Part shown: positions 18,769-28,051 of the stretch, one piece after another
How the letters are laid out: each line of letters opens with the position of its first letter
Position numbering within the stretch: the stretch's first letter is position 1
DNA from: JBOHTO01 sp050733695
Lineage (GTDB): Bacteria; Gemmatimonadota; Gemmatimonadetes; Gemmatimonadales; Gemmatimonadaceae
NCBI GenBank assembly: GCA_050733695.1
Contig: JBOHTO010000060.1
Span: 1-64,000, forward strand
Length of the DNA: 64,000 nt
Reading direction: 5' to 3'
Program-made: the position numbers and the translations under genes
Notes under the pieces: generated by a model
The model's database searches: none
Told to the model about the DNA's origin: nothing
The model's input: the letters and a program-made list of their open reading frames with translations, nothing else

Positions 18769-18774
18769 TATATT
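18769..18774 (+). promoter_or_regulatory. Possible -10 box for hemG
   Basis: TATATT ends eight bases before the hemG ATG, which would place the transcript start at or next to the start codon (a leaderless mRNA). No convincing -35 hexamer is seen at the right distance, so the call rests on the AT-rich hexamer in an otherwise GC-rich region. Confidence 0.3.
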
Positions 18775-18782
18775 CGCCCAGC

Positions 18783-19907
18783 ATGCACACGGTCATCATC
18801 GGTGGCGGTCTCGGGGGGCTCACCGCGGCGTTCATCCTGGCTGGCGCGGGTACACGCGTGACCGTGCTCGAGGGTGCCGAGCGCTGGGGCGGGCAGATAC
18901 GCACGCAGCACACGGACGGATTCACCATCGAACACGGCGCCGAAGGATTCACCGCGGCGAGTGGCGCCGTGCCAGTGCTCTGCCGGGAGCTCGAGATGGC
19001 CGAGCGCATCGTGAATCAGCGGGCGCGATCGAGCTTCATGCTGGTTGATGGAGAGCTGGGCTCGCTGGAGCCGGGGGAGGCGGCTCGACGAATCGGACTG
19101 CGTGCCGCCGATTCCGGCTTCGGCCGTGGCATCATGAGCTTCGCCGCCGGGATGGGCGAGCTGGTCGATGTGCTCGTTGCGTGGCTGAAACGAGATGAGC
19201 ATGAAGTCGATCTGCGCCTCGGAGCTCGTGCAACGGCGTTCGAGCAACGCGGCACCGGCTGGCAAGTCCGGACCGAGGCCGATTCGTTCATCGCCGATGC
19301 GGCCGTCGTCGCTCTGCCGGCGCGTGATGCCGCCGATTTGCTCGGACGCAGCGAGCCTGATTGTGCTCGCGCGCTCCGCGCCCTTCACGTGCGCTCCAGC
19401 GTGACCGTGTCACTCGCGTACCGGAGGTCGCACGTTTCGCATTCGCTCGATGCCAGCGGCTTCATCGTCCCTCATGCAGGGCCCGCTCCCGGGGTGAGCG
19501 GCAGCGCGCCCGAGCTGCGTGCATGCGCATTCAGCTCGTCCAAGCTTCCGAACCGGGCACCAGACGAATGGTGTCTTCTGCGCGCCTTCTTCCGGCCGAA
19601 CGCACGCGATATCGCAACGCGGAGCGATCGCTGGTGGGCCGTGCGCGCGCACGACCTGATCGCTCCCGTCATCGGAATCAGCGGCGGCCCGCCATCTGAC
19701 GAACGGAGCTGGGTAGCGCGCTGGCCGAATGCCCTCACGGAGTGGCGACCTGGTGCGATCGATGGCTCGACGTGCCGGGAGATCGCGTCGCTCGTCGCCG
19801 GGAACCTTGTTCTGGCCGGTGCTGGCGTCCATTGTTGCGGTCTTGACGGTGCGGTCGCATCGGGTCGCAATGCGGCACGGCAGCTCCTCGCTCCCTGCGC
19901 CCCGTAA
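18783..19907 (+). CDS. hemG: Protoporphyrinogen oxidase (HemY/PPOX type)
   Basis: The 374-residue FAD-dependent amine-oxidase-fold protein starts with the dinucleotide-binding motif IIGGGLGGLTAAFILAGAG followed by the acidic residue in VLEGAERWGGQIRT. The C-terminal FAD motif LVLAGAGVHCCGLDGAVASG is intact. The family member oxidises protoporphyrinogen IX before ferrochelatase. It is about 80-90 residues shorter than typical HemY (460 aa); the substrate domain is reduced, so the role is supported mainly by fold and by position next to hemE-hemH. It may be regulated with them from the shared divergent region. Confidence 0.87.
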   Translation: MHTVIIGGGLGGLTAAFILAGAGTRVTVLEGAERWGGQIRTQHTDGFTIEHGAEGFTAASGAVPVLCRELEMAERIVNQRARSSFMLVDGELGSLEPGEAARRIGLRAADSGFGRGIMSFAAGMGELVDVLVAWLKRDEHEVDLRLGARATAFEQRGTGWQVRTEADSFIADAAVVALPARDAADLLGRSEPDCARALRALHVRSSVTVSLAYRRSHVSHSLDASGFIVPHAGPAPGVSGSAPELRACAFSSSKLPNRAPDEWCLLRAFFRPNARDIATRSDRWWAVRAHDLIAPVIGISGGPPSDERSWVARWPNALTEWRPGAIDGSTCREIASLVAGNLVLAGAGVHCCGLDGAVASGRNAARQLLAPCAP

Positions 19908-20056
19908 CGCGGTTTGCTGCGCACGCCCGAATGCAGGTGCCCGCGCCTTCAAACTTCCTTGATTTCATTCCGGGGTGCCGGTAGACTTGACGGTGCTCTG
20001 ACAGCCCGCGGCATGCCGATCCTGGTAAGCCGCTAACGCCGGTACAGGAAAATGGA

Positions 20057-21427
20057 ATGCCCGTGAATCACCGCGCGCGCCGGCTGGCCGCGGCCGCCCT
20101 GTCCGTCGTGGTGGCGCTGGCGCTGGGTGCGTGCGCGCAGGAATACCCCAATACGACGTTCACCCCGCACACGGAGTTCGGCCGCGACATCGACGCGCTC
20201 TGGGACACCCTTCTCCTGTGGGGGACGATCGTCTTTGTCGTGGTCGAAGTTGCACTTCTCTTCACGATCATCAGATTCCGGCATCGGCCCGGTACGCCGG
20301 AACCGAAGCAGGTACATGGCAACACTGCGCTCGAGATCGCATGGACGCTGGCGCCTGCCGCGATCCTCATCCTGATCGCGATCCCGACTGTCCGGACGAT
20401 CTTCCGCACGCAGGCCGAAGCGATTCCGAACGCCCTCCAGGTCGAGGTCATTGGTCACCAGTGGTGGTGGGAGTTCCGCTACCCGCAGTACGGTTTCACC
20501 ACGGCGAACGAGCTGTACCTGCCTGTGGGACGCACGGTCAACTTCTCGCTCGAATCGGCGGACGTGCTTCACTCGTTCTGGATTCCGCAGTTGGGGGGCA
20601 AACGCGACCTGATCTCGAACCGGACCAACTATCTCTGGTTCACTCCCGATTCCACGCTCGAGAGCTCGGCATGGAACGGCTTCTGCGCCGAGTATTGCGG
20701 CGACTCGCACGCGAACATGAAGTTCCGCGTGTTCACGGTTCAGCCGGCAGAGTTCGAGAGCTGGGTCAAGCTGCAGCAATCGCCCGCGGCGATGCCGGGA
20801 ACAGGCGCGCCGAGCGCCGCAACACTCCCGGCCCCAGTCGCTGATACAGCCGCTGGGGACGCCGGCGCGGACAGCGCGACGACAGCGGCCGCTGCCGCGC
20901 TGACAGGCGATACGGTTCGCGCGCAGCTCGCCGCTGGCGTGACGCCCGACACGACAGCACCAACCTACGCGTCCGCGATTCCCGACACCATCTCGAGCGC
21001 GGCCGCACCGGCCGGTTACACTTTCCCGGCCGAGCGAATGGAGCGGCACGCCGTACCCGCGACGCCCATACCCGAAGGGCTGGAGCTTTCGGTTCCACCG
21101 GAGAGCGGTGACGCTGCGCGCGGACGACAGATATACTCGAGCAACGCGTGCATCGCGTGCCACATGATCGAAGGCAATCCGAATTCGCAGGGTGTCATCG
21201 GTCCCAACCTCACGCACGTGGGATCGCGCAGGACGATCGGAGCAGGGCTCTACCCCAACGATCCGCGCCACCTCGCGCTCTGGATCAAGAACTCGCAGAA
21301 GATGAAACCGGGCTCGATAATGCCTCCGCAGGGACAGGGCGAGGTGGATTCGCGGACCGGCGCCGCCGGCGCGCTTACTGATCAGCAGATTGCCGACATC
21401 GCAGCCTACCTCAGCGCTCTGAGATGA
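20057..21427 (+). CDS. coxB: Cytochrome c oxidase subunit II with fused cytochrome c (caa3 type)
   Basis: The 456-residue protein begins with an export signal ending in the lipobox LGAC (Cys about 26), so it is probably a lipoprotein anchored by two further membrane helices (about 50-75 and 90-112). The CuA site is intact: FCAEYCGDSHANMKFRVF. After an Ala/Thr/Pro-rich linker (about residues 240-330) comes a cytochrome c domain with haem motif CIACH near residue 363 and a Met ligand in SIMPPQG. Fusion of the electron donor to subunit II defines caa3 oxidases. AGGA lies about seven bases before the ATG. It heads the cox operon. Confidence 0.95.
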   Translation: MPVNHRARRLAAAALSVVVALALGACAQEYPNTTFTPHTEFGRDIDALWDTLLLWGTIVFVVVEVALLFTIIRFRHRPGTPEPKQVHGNTALEIAWTLAPAAILILIAIPTVRTIFRTQAEAIPNALQVEVIGHQWWWEFRYPQYGFTTANELYLPVGRTVNFSLESADVLHSFWIPQLGGKRDLISNRTNYLWFTPDSTLESSAWNGFCAEYCGDSHANMKFRVFTVQPAEFESWVKLQQSPAAMPGTGAPSAATLPAPVADTAAGDAGADSATTAAAAALTGDTVRAQLAAGVTPDTTAPTYASAIPDTISSAAAPAGYTFPAERMERHAVPATPIPEGLELSVPPESGDAARGRQIYSSNACIACHMIEGNPNSQGVIGPNLTHVGSRRTIGAGLYPNDPRHLALWIKNSQKMKPGSIMPPQGQGEVDSRTGAAGALTDQQIADIAAYLSALR

Positions 21428-21466
21428 TCTGGTTCCCGGCGGAGTGTGACGTGGTACAGTTTCAAA

Positions 21467-21551
21467 TGGATTCCCGCTTTCGCGGGAATGACGAAGAATG
21501 TCGCGGGGAATGACGAAGCGTGTCGCGGGAACGACGAAACGTGTCGCGGGA
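21467..21551. repeat. REP-like element copy 2 with three tandem partial units
   Basis: A full palindrome (TGGATTCCCGC-TTT-CGCGGGAATGA, 21467-21491) is followed by roughly three tandem copies of its right half, each reading A[T/C]GACGAA...TGTCGCGGGA, with unit lengths of 22, 21 and 21 bp (21488-21551). The array lies in the 166-bp gap between coxB and coxA. It is not a CRISPR: there are no spacers. It could modulate readthrough from coxB to coxA. Confidence 0.75.
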
Positions 21552-21593
21552 ATGAGCACGACCGAACGAGCAGAAAGAGGAGATCGCCGGTAG

Positions 21594-23555
21594 ATGGCCA
21601 CGACTGTTGCTCCACCGACATACACGAGCACCTACACCGGCGAACAACGCGGCGTCTGGAGCTGGCTCGCCACAACCGATCACAAACGCATCGGGGTTCT
21701 CTATCTCTACACGTCGCTCTTCTTCTTCCTGCTGGGCGGACTGGAGGCGGAGATCATCCGCATGCAGCTCCATGGCCCCAACGGCACGCTCGTCTCGGCG
21801 CAGGTCTACAACCAGCTCTTCACGATGCACGGCACGACCATGATCTTCCTCGCGGTCATGCCCCTTTCGGCTGCATTCTTCAATTTCCTCATCCCACTAC
21901 AGATCGGTGCGCGGGACGTGGCCTTCCCGCGGCTCAACGCGTTCAGCTACTGGGTATATCTGCTGGGCGGCCTGTTCATGAACGCGTCGTGGTTCTTCGG
22001 CGCCGCACCCGATGGCGGGTGGTTCGGCTATGCACCGCTGACGTCGCGCGCATTCTCCGAGGGACTGAATATCGATTTCTGGGTGCTCGGGCTCCAGATC
22101 CTCGGCATCGCTTCCCTCGCGGCCGCGTTCAACTTCATCACGACGATCATCAACATGCGCGCGCCGGGCATGAATCTGATGCGGATGCCCGTCTTCACGT
22201 GGATGTCCTTCGTCACGCAATTCCTGCTGATCCTGGCCTTTCCCGTGATCACGGTCGCGCTCGTCTTCCTGATGTTCGACCGTTTCTTCGGCACCAATTT
22301 CTACAACATCGCGGCCGGTGCCGACCCGCTTCTCTGGCAGCACCTGTTCTGGATCTTCGGCCATCCGGAGGTCTACATCCTCATCCTCCCGGCGTTCGGA
22401 CTCGTGTCCGAGGTCATACCGACCTTCTCCCGGAAGCCGCTCTTTGGCTACCCGATCATGGTGTACTCCGGGATCCTGATCGGATTCCTGGGATTCGGGG
22501 TCTGGGCGCACCACATGTTCGCGGTGGGGATGGGTCCCATCGCCGACACTGTCTTTGGTGTGACGACGATGCTGATCGCGATACCGACCGGTGTGAAGAT
22601 CTTCAACTGGATAGCCACCATGTGGGGTGGAGCCATACGCTTCAGCACCGCCATGCTGTTCGCGATCGGCTTCATCTTCCTGTTCACGATCGGTGGCATC
22701 TCCGGAATCATGCATTCCTCGCCGCCGGCCAACCTGCAGCAGACGGATACGTATTTCATCGTCGCCCATTTCCATTACGTGATCTTCGGCGGGTCGATAA
22801 TGGGCCTCTTCGCGGGCATCTATCTCTACTATCCGAAGATGTTCGGGCGGATGCTGAGCGAAAGGCTCGGGAAATGGCACTTCTGGCTCACCTTCATCGG
22901 GATGAATCTGACCTTCTTCCCGATGCACTTCGCGGGCATGCTGGGAATGCCGCGGCGCACGTACCGGTACGACGAGGGCCAGGGGTGGGACCTGTTCAAC
23001 GAGATGTCGAGCTGGGGGGCGTATCTGCTCGCCCTCGCCACGCTCTTCCTCGTGATCAATTTCTTCCGCAGCCGTCGCTCGGGCGCGCCGGCCGGCAACG
23101 ATCCATGGGGTGCCGGCACGCTCGAGTGGTCCATCCCCTCCCCGCCACCCGAGTACAACTTCGCGCGCATTCCGCGCGTGACGTCGCGCTACCCGCTCTG
23201 GGATCTCAAGGCGCCGGCGCGCACCGCCGGAATCCCGCACGGCATTGCATCAACGCAGTCGCGCGATGCCGGAGTGTCGGTGGCCGAGCACATGCACCGT
23301 CCGGACGAGATCGGCGTGCCCATGCACGAGGAGCAGGATGAGCATCGCTCGGCGCGTGACCTTGGTATTCCGATGCCAAGCCCGACGATCAAGCCGCTCG
23401 TCACGGCAATCGGTATGACTATCATGTTCACGGGGCCGCTCTTCCTCCACGTCGAACGCCAGGCGCTCGGGATGGGCTGCATCTTCACCGGCGCCGCGAT
23501 ACTCGTCGGCGGCCTGTACGCCTGGCTCCTCACGCCACTCGAGAACGAGCACTAG
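21594..23555 (+). CDS. coxA: Cytochrome c oxidase subunit I
   Basis: The 653-residue haem-copper oxidase core protein has twelve or more membrane helices. Conserved landmarks: WSWLATTDHKRIG at the N-terminus, MHGTTMIF with a haem a ligand, HPEVYILILPAFG with the CuB His and crosslinked Tyr, the LFGYPIMVYSG helix, and VAHFHYVIFGG with the haem a3 and a ligands. Together with CoxB it forms the proton-pumping terminal oxidase in the inner membrane. The C-terminal extension of about 100 residues adds two more helices. AGAGGAG lies 12 or more bases before the ATG, a longer spacing than usual. Confidence 0.97.
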   Translation: MATTVAPPTYTSTYTGEQRGVWSWLATTDHKRIGVLYLYTSLFFFLLGGLEAEIIRMQLHGPNGTLVSAQVYNQLFTMHGTTMIFLAVMPLSAAFFNFLIPLQIGARDVAFPRLNAFSYWVYLLGGLFMNASWFFGAAPDGGWFGYAPLTSRAFSEGLNIDFWVLGLQILGIASLAAAFNFITTIINMRAPGMNLMRMPVFTWMSFVTQFLLILAFPVITVALVFLMFDRFFGTNFYNIAAGADPLLWQHLFWIFGHPEVYILILPAFGLVSEVIPTFSRKPLFGYPIMVYSGILIGFLGFGVWAHHMFAVGMGPIADTVFGVTTMLIAIPTGVKIFNWIATMWGGAIRFSTAMLFAIGFIFLFTIGGISGIMHSSPPANLQQTDTYFIVAHFHYVIFGGSIMGLFAGIYLYYPKMFGRMLSERLGKWHFWLTFIGMNLTFFPMHFAGMLGMPRRTYRYDEGQGWDLFNEMSSWGAYLLALATLFLVINFFRSRRSGAPAGNDPWGAGTLEWSIPSPPPEYNFARIPRVTSRYPLWDLKAPARTAGIPHGIASTQSRDAGVSVAEHMHRPDEIGVPMHEEQDEHRSARDLGIPMPSPTIKPLVTAIGMTIMFTGPLFLHVERQALGMGCIFTGAAILVGGLYAWLLTPLENEH

Positions 23556-23592
23556 AACAGCACTGGAACGGGCGGGCGACCACGCGGAAAAG

Positions 23593-24306
23593 ATGGCAGC
23601 CGCAGCACCATCGCATCATGGAGACCGTATCTTGGCAACGACAGTAACGGCGCACGAAGAGCACGTCGGGCACCACTACACGACGACCGGGCTGGACAAC
23701 CGGAAGATCGCGATCTGGGCGTTCATCGGCTCGGAGTGCATGCTCTTCGCCTCACTCATCTCCACGTATCTGATCTACAAGGGGAGGAGCGTGAAAGGCC
23801 CCTTCCCGCACGAGGCCTGGGCCGATCCGACCACCGGACAGACATTCGGCGGAATACTGGACATTCCGGTCACATCGGCGTCCACCTTCGTTTTGCTGAT
23901 GTCGTCGCTCGCAATGGTACTCGCGCTGGCCGCGGTTCAGAACAGGCATGTTCCCAAGCGCACGCGTGGAGAACGGATACTGGGTTCATCCCGTCTCTGG
24001 CTATTCGCCACCGCACTGCTGGGCGCAACGTTCCTTGCCTTTCAGGCGTACGAGTTCACGGCGTTCGTACACGAAGGGCTGTCGCTACGAACGAACCTCT
24101 TCGGGTCATCCTTCTTCACGCTCACCGGCTTCCACGGTGCGCACGTGACCGCGGGCGTGATCTGGCTGCTGACGCTGCTCGCGATCGACTTCCACCGCGG
24201 CCTGGGGCCCGAAGACGCTCTCAATGTCGACATCTGTGCCCTGTACTGGCACTTCGTCGACGTGGTCTGGATCGCGATCTTCACGCTCATCTACCTGATA
24301 CAGTAG
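23593..24306 (+). CDS. coxC: Cytochrome c oxidase subunit III
   Basis: The 237-residue protein has about five membrane helices. Family landmarks are IWAFIGSECMLFASLI, TSASTFVLLMSSLAMV, FQAYEFTAF, the TLTGFHGAHVTAGVIW helix, and the end ALYWHFVDVVWIAIF. It packs against subunit I and stabilises the oxidase. It starts 37 bp after coxA. A later ATG/TTG start around residue 14 is possible but the first ATG is kept because nothing favours the others. Confidence 0.95.
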   Translation: MAAAAPSHHGDRILATTVTAHEEHVGHHYTTTGLDNRKIAIWAFIGSECMLFASLISTYLIYKGRSVKGPFPHEAWADPTTGQTFGGILDIPVTSASTFVLLMSSLAMVLALAAVQNRHVPKRTRGERILGSSRLWLFATALLGATFLAFQAYEFTAFVHEGLSLRTNLFGSSFFTLTGFHGAHVTAGVIWLLTLLAIDFHRGLGPEDALNVDICALYWHFVDVVWIAIFTLIYLIQ

Positions 24307-24316
24307 CAGGTTCTTC

Positions 24317-24694
24317 ATGGCTCACGATCAACACTCCCATCCGGCAAAGGCCGGCGCCGATCACCCGGTCGCGCACCACGGAGTCTCGGGCGAGGAGCAC
24401 GCGCACCCGACGTGGTCAACCTACTGGAAAGTGGCGCTCATACTGACCGTGATAACGGCCGCCGAGGTATCGGCGTACTACATTCCCGCGTGGGAGAGCT
24501 CGCGCGTGTACGTGCCGTCCATGCTGCTGATGTCGGCCGTCAAGTTCGCCATCGTCGTACTCTTCTACATGCACCTCAGGTACGACCACAAGTTGTTCCG
24601 CGCGCTCTTTTCGGGTCCGCTCATAATCGCGGTCATAGCCATCGTCTCGCTGCTTTTCCTCTTCGGGCAGGTAGCGGTACGAATGGGCGGCTGA
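24317..24694 (+). CDS. coxD: Cytochrome c oxidase subunit IV-like protein
   Basis: The 125-residue protein has a His-rich hydrophilic N-terminus (about 35 residues, with several His that could bind metal), then three membrane helices (about 40-60, 70-90, 97-118). The helices and the YMHLRYDHKLFRALF segment match the prokaryotic COX4 family that completes caa3 oxidases. It begins 10 bp after coxC and ends 7 bp before the ctaG start. Confidence 0.88.
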   Translation: MAHDQHSHPAKAGADHPVAHHGVSGEEHAHPTWSTYWKVALILTVITAAEVSAYYIPAWESSRVYVPSMLLMSAVKFAIVVLFYMHLRYDHKLFRALFSGPLIIAVIAIVSLLFLFGQVAVRMGG

Positions 24695-24701
24695 CGTCCG
24701 C

Positions 24702-25694
24702 GTGCACGGCGTGAGCCCGGCCGCCGTCGCGCCGCTGCTGCACGCTGCGGCGCGCATCGGATGGACCGAATGGACGATTCACTGGAGCACTGTCATCGGT
24801 CTGGCCTTCCTCGGTGCTCTCTACCTCTGGCGCGCGCGCGCAGGACCCGACCCGACCGGGGGCGCTGACACTCTTCACGGCGATCCTCGCGCAACGCGAT
24901 CGTCGTCGCCTCCGCGCTCACCCGCAGCATGGCAGGTCCTGTCGTTTCTCGCCGGACTGCTGGTGATCTTCGTCTCGCTCAATGGTCCCCTGCACGACCT
25001 GAGCGATTACTATCTGTTCAGCGCCCACATGGTGCAGCACCTGCTGCTCACCCTCGTGGCGCCTCCGCTGCTGCTCCTCGCCATTCCGGGGTGGATGCTC
25101 CGTCCGGCCCTGCGGTCGCGGCCCATCGCCACGCTCGCACGCACCGTGACAAGGCCCGCCGCGTGCTTCGCCAGCTTCAACCTGACGGTGATCGCGTGGC
25201 ACGTCCCGGCGCTGTACAACACGGCCGTCGCAATCCATCCGGTGCACATAGTGCAGCACCTGACATTCATGGCCGCCGCCGTGCTCATGTGGTGGCCGAT
25301 CCTCGGGCCCCTGCCTGAGCTGCCGCGCCTGTCGTATCCCGGGCAGTTGCTATATTGCTTCCTGCTCAGCATCCCGATGTCGATCGTGGCGATCTATATC
25401 ACGTACGCCGACGTGCTGCTGTATCCCGGATACGCCAGCGCGCCCCGCCTCTGGGGGCTGAGTCCGATGGATGACCAGCTCGTCGGGGGGCTCATCATGT
25501 GGATTCCCGGTGGACTCTTCTTCTGGTGCGTGATGTCCGTGGTGTTCTTCAGGTGGGCAGGGCAGGATTCGGACAACCACGACGGAAGGGATGCGCCGAT
25601 GCCCGGGAACCCGGCCTCTACTCTCCACCCTCCAGTACGAGCCCCAGTTCCCGCCCGATCGTTGGATGCCGCTTCCACAGGTACACACCCATGA
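24702..25694 (+). CDS. ctaG: Cytochrome c oxidase assembly factor CtaG (caa3_CtaG family)
   Basis: The start is GTG at 24702. The 330-residue protein has seven predicted membrane helices. Family landmarks are FSAHMVQHLLLTLVAPPLLL, ALYNTAVAIHPVHIVQHL and the conserved His-containing helices. CtaG of this family is needed for CuB/CuA maturation of caa3 oxidases. It closes the cox operon. Its hydrophilic C-terminal tail (about 45 residues) overlaps the end of the convergent membrane-protein gene by 77 bp, so the tail sequence is constrained on both strands. Confidence 0.9.
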   Translation: MHGVSPAAVAPLLHAAARIGWTEWTIHWSTVIGLAFLGALYLWRARAGPDPTGGADTLHGDPRATRSSSPPRSPAAWQVLSFLAGLLVIFVSLNGPLHDLSDYYLFSAHMVQHLLLTLVAPPLLLLAIPGWMLRPALRSRPIATLARTVTRPAACFASFNLTVIAWHVPALYNTAVAIHPVHIVQHLTFMAAAVLMWWPILGPLPELPRLSYPGQLLYCFLLSIPMSIVAIYITYADVLLYPGYASAPRLWGLSPMDDQLVGGLIMWIPGGLFFWCVMSVVFFRWAGQDSDNHDGRDAPMPGNPASTLHPPVRAPVPARSLDAASTGTHP

Positions 25695-26178
25695 GCAACG
25701 CAGAGAGCAGGTTCGCGGCGCCCACCTGATACCAGGCGAGCACGCCAAGCACTTCGGCTTCGGACAGCATCGCCACAAGAGCGTAGAAGCCGATCTCGAT
25801 GGCGACGAAGAGAATCAGGAAGCCGGCAAGCACGGTCGGCTGGGTTTCCGACCACCGAATCGCGACCGACGCAAGCATGCCGACGGCGACGAACGCGATG
25901 TAGTGAAAAACGGTGTACAGCGCGATGTGCACGAACGCACTCTCGCCAACCGGTACCGGCCCCAGCACGCTCGTGAGGGCGGCGCCCAGCACCCGCGGCG
26001 TATACAGCGGGTGACCGGCAACGATGTCGACGATCAGAAACCAGACCGCCACACTCGTTGCACCGATGATCCCGGTGATAAGCCCCTCACGCAGAATCGA
26101 ATGTCGCGCCGACTCGGCCACCATGCCTCCATTCGTTGTCCGGGAATCGCTCCGGCCGCGCTCGACACCGGCATTCAT
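25618..26178 (-). CDS. Four-helix integral membrane protein of unknown function
   Basis: The 186-residue protein (ATG at 26178) has four clear membrane segments (for example GLITGIIGATSVAVWFLIVD and VLAGFLILFVAIEIGFYALV). I do not recognise a named family; it looks like small membrane proteins often found near respiratory genes. The ATG at 26124, preceded closely by GGAGG, is an alternative start that would remove 18 residues. The 3' end overlaps ctaG by 77 bp in a convergent arrangement. Confidence 0.65.
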   Translation of the reverse strand: MNAGVERGRSDSRTTNGGMVAESARHSILREGLITGIIGATSVAVWFLIVDIVAGHPLYTPRVLGAALTSVLGPVPVGESAFVHIALYTVFHYIAFVAVGMLASVAIRWSETQPTVLAGFLILFVAIEIGFYALVAMLSEAEVLGVLAWYQVGAANLLSALLMGVYLWKRHPTIGRELGLVLEGGE

Positions 26179-26252
26179 GCCCCGGCGAACCGATCGGTCG
26201 GGGTCGAGCGCCCTCACTCGACAAATGCGCCCTGAAATGACAATATGACTGC

Positions 26253-26795
26253 ATGACTCCCAAAAGGAAGTTCCCGGCTCTCGCATCGCTCGCTCTCGCG
26301 CTCGTCTGCGCGTGCACGGACGGTGCCGATACAGGTGGGCGCTCCGCGGTCGTAGCGTGCGCCGAACCCGGCGACAGCGCGATCGCGGCAGCGGTCCACG
26401 TCTTCGTGGACAGCGTGGTCCCGCGACCCACGCGCTTCCTCGCGTCCGTGGGCGATGGTACGACGCTCCCGGCTGCCGGACAGGCCGTACTGCGATCGCG
26501 CGGCCCCACCTACCTCTATCCGGAAGACTCCACGCAACGCCAGGCCGTCCGAGACCGGCTGGCCGAGGTGGGCGACTTCGCAACGCTGCTCGTACGGTAT
26601 CGTGGAGTCGAGCGCGTGGACGACGATGATGCGGTAGTGCGGCTCGATGGTGCGTTCGTGGGCGGGAACATGGATGGCATAGAGGTACCGCCGCGCGAAG
26701 TCGAGCTCGTGTGCAACGTCGGTGTCTGGCGCGAAGTCACCGCCGAGGCCGACGCCGAAGACACCGCTCCCAGCTCCCCTGCCGACAGCGCGTGA
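26253..26795 (+). CDS. Predicted lipoprotein of unknown function
   Basis: The 180-residue protein has an N-terminal lipoprotein signal with the lipobox VCAC (Cys at about 21), followed by a Thr/Gly-rich linker and a small mixed alpha/beta domain. No enzyme motif is seen. The last 15 residues are acidic and Ser/Pro-rich. It ends five bases before the GTG of the acyltransferase gene, so the two are likely translated from one transcript. Confidence 0.7.
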   Translation: MTPKRKFPALASLALALVCACTDGADTGGRSAVVACAEPGDSAIAAAVHVFVDSVVPRPTRFLASVGDGTTLPAAGQAVLRSRGPTYLYPEDSTQRQAVRDRLAEVGDFATLLVRYRGVERVDDDDAVVRLDGAFVGGNMDGIEVPPREVELVCNVGVWREVTAEADAEDTAPSSPADSA

Positions 26796-26799
26796 GTCC

Positions 26800-28020
26800 G
26801 TGAGCACGAACGCGCCCGGCGCGGCACTCGCGGCGCCGGGCGGCGGCATCACCACTACCGTCGCGCCGGCACCGGCGCGGCACGATCGGCTGCTCTCACT
26901 GGACGTCTTCCGCGGCCTCACGATCGCCGCAATGCTCCTGGTCAACAATCCGGGGAGCTGGGGTGCCATCTACCCGCCGCTCGCGCACGCCGCATGGCAC
27001 GGATGGACTCCAACGGACCTGATCTTCCCCTTCTTCCTCTTCATAGTCGGTGTCACGACGCATCTCTCCCTCTCTTCGCGCCGCGCGCGCGGAGCCAGCG
27101 ACGGCGCCATCATACGCCAGATACTGAAACGCGGCGGCGTCATACTCCTCCTCGGCCTTCTCCTCGCCGCCTTCCCCTTCTACTGGCCACCCACATGGGA
27201 CCTCGACCGGTTGCTCGGACTGAGGATTCCGGGCGTCCTCCAGCGGATAGCTGTCGTGTACGTCGCCGCCGCGCTGATCACGCTCCGTACCACGCTCAAG
27301 GAACAGGTCGCGATGCTGGCCGCGCTGCTCCTCGGCTACTGGTTCCTGATGACGCTCGTGCCCGTTCCGGGGCGCGGTATCGGCGCGCTTCTCCTGTCGG
27401 ACAGCAGCGCGAACCTGGCGGCGTACGTCGACCGTCTGCTGCTCGGCGAGCATCTCTGGTCCGAGAGCGGAACGTGGGATCCCGAGGGGATTCTCTCGAC
27501 GATTCCGGCGATCGGTACCACCCTGCTCGGTTACTTTGCCGGGCGCTGGATCGCCACGCCGCGCCCGCTCGCCGAGCGCGTTGCTGCACTGTTCGCCGTT
27601 GGCTCGATCGGGATGGTTGTCGGACAGATGTGGGGATGGGTCTTTCCGATCAACAAGAACCTGTGGACGAGCTCGTACGTCGTCTTCACCGCGGGAATGG
27701 CGTGCACGGCCATCGGCACGTGCATGTGGTTGATCGACCAGCACCGGATCACCTGGTGGACGAAGCCGTTCGTCATCTTCGGGATGAATCCGATTCTGGC
27801 GTTTGTCGGCTCCGGACTTCTTGCCCGCCTGATATATTCCGTGATCAGGGTGCAGTACCACGGCGAGACGGTTTCGCTGCAGTCGGCGATGTATCGGTCT
27901 TTCTTCGCCTCCTGGCTCGAGCCGCGTAACGCATCCCTCGCGTTCGCAGTCCTTACGGTGACGCTCTGGCTCGGTGCGCTGGCGCTACTTTACCGGCGGG
28001 GGATCTTCCTCAAAGTCTGA
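26800..28020 (+). CDS. Membrane acyltransferase, NagX/heparan-alpha-glucosaminide N-acetyltransferase-like
   Basis: The protein has about 10-11 membrane helices. The start region RLLSLDVFRGLTIAAMLLVN carries the Asp-x-x-Arg-Gly signature, and HGWTPTDLIFPFFLFIVG the catalytic-His loop, of the NagX/HGSNAT family. The human relative transfers acetyl groups across the membrane to glucosamine; bacterial members act near amino-sugar metabolism, but their substrate is mostly unproven. The frame is open from 26722, but the GTG at 26800, directly after the preceding stop, gives a normal N-terminus (406 aa). The earlier start would overlap the lipoprotein gene by 74 bp. Confidence 0.85.
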   Translation: MSTNAPGAALAAPGGGITTTVAPAPARHDRLLSLDVFRGLTIAAMLLVNNPGSWGAIYPPLAHAAWHGWTPTDLIFPFFLFIVGVTTHLSLSSRRARGASDGAIIRQILKRGGVILLLGLLLAAFPFYWPPTWDLDRLLGLRIPGVLQRIAVVYVAAALITLRTTLKEQVAMLAALLLGYWFLMTLVPVPGRGIGALLLSDSSANLAAYVDRLLLGEHLWSESGTWDPEGILSTIPAIGTTLLGYFAGRWIATPRPLAERVAALFAVGSIGMVVGQMWGWVFPINKNLWTSSYVVFTAGMACTAIGTCMWLIDQHRITWWTKPFVIFGMNPILAFVGSGLLARLIYSVIRVQYHGETVSLQSAMYRSFFASWLEPRNASLAFAVLTVTLWLGALALLYRRGIFLKV

Positions 28021-28051
28021 GCCTCCCCGATGCGGAATGGGATCCGCACCT

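Noticed and set aside
21488..21551. Short tandem repeats considered as a CRISPR array
   Set aside because: Units are 21-22 bp with no spacers between and derive from the REP-like palindrome.
20033..21631. Minus-strand frame antisense to coxB containing RHSRESGNP
   Set aside because: The peptide is the well-known false translation of the REP-like repeat. coxB on the plus strand is certain.
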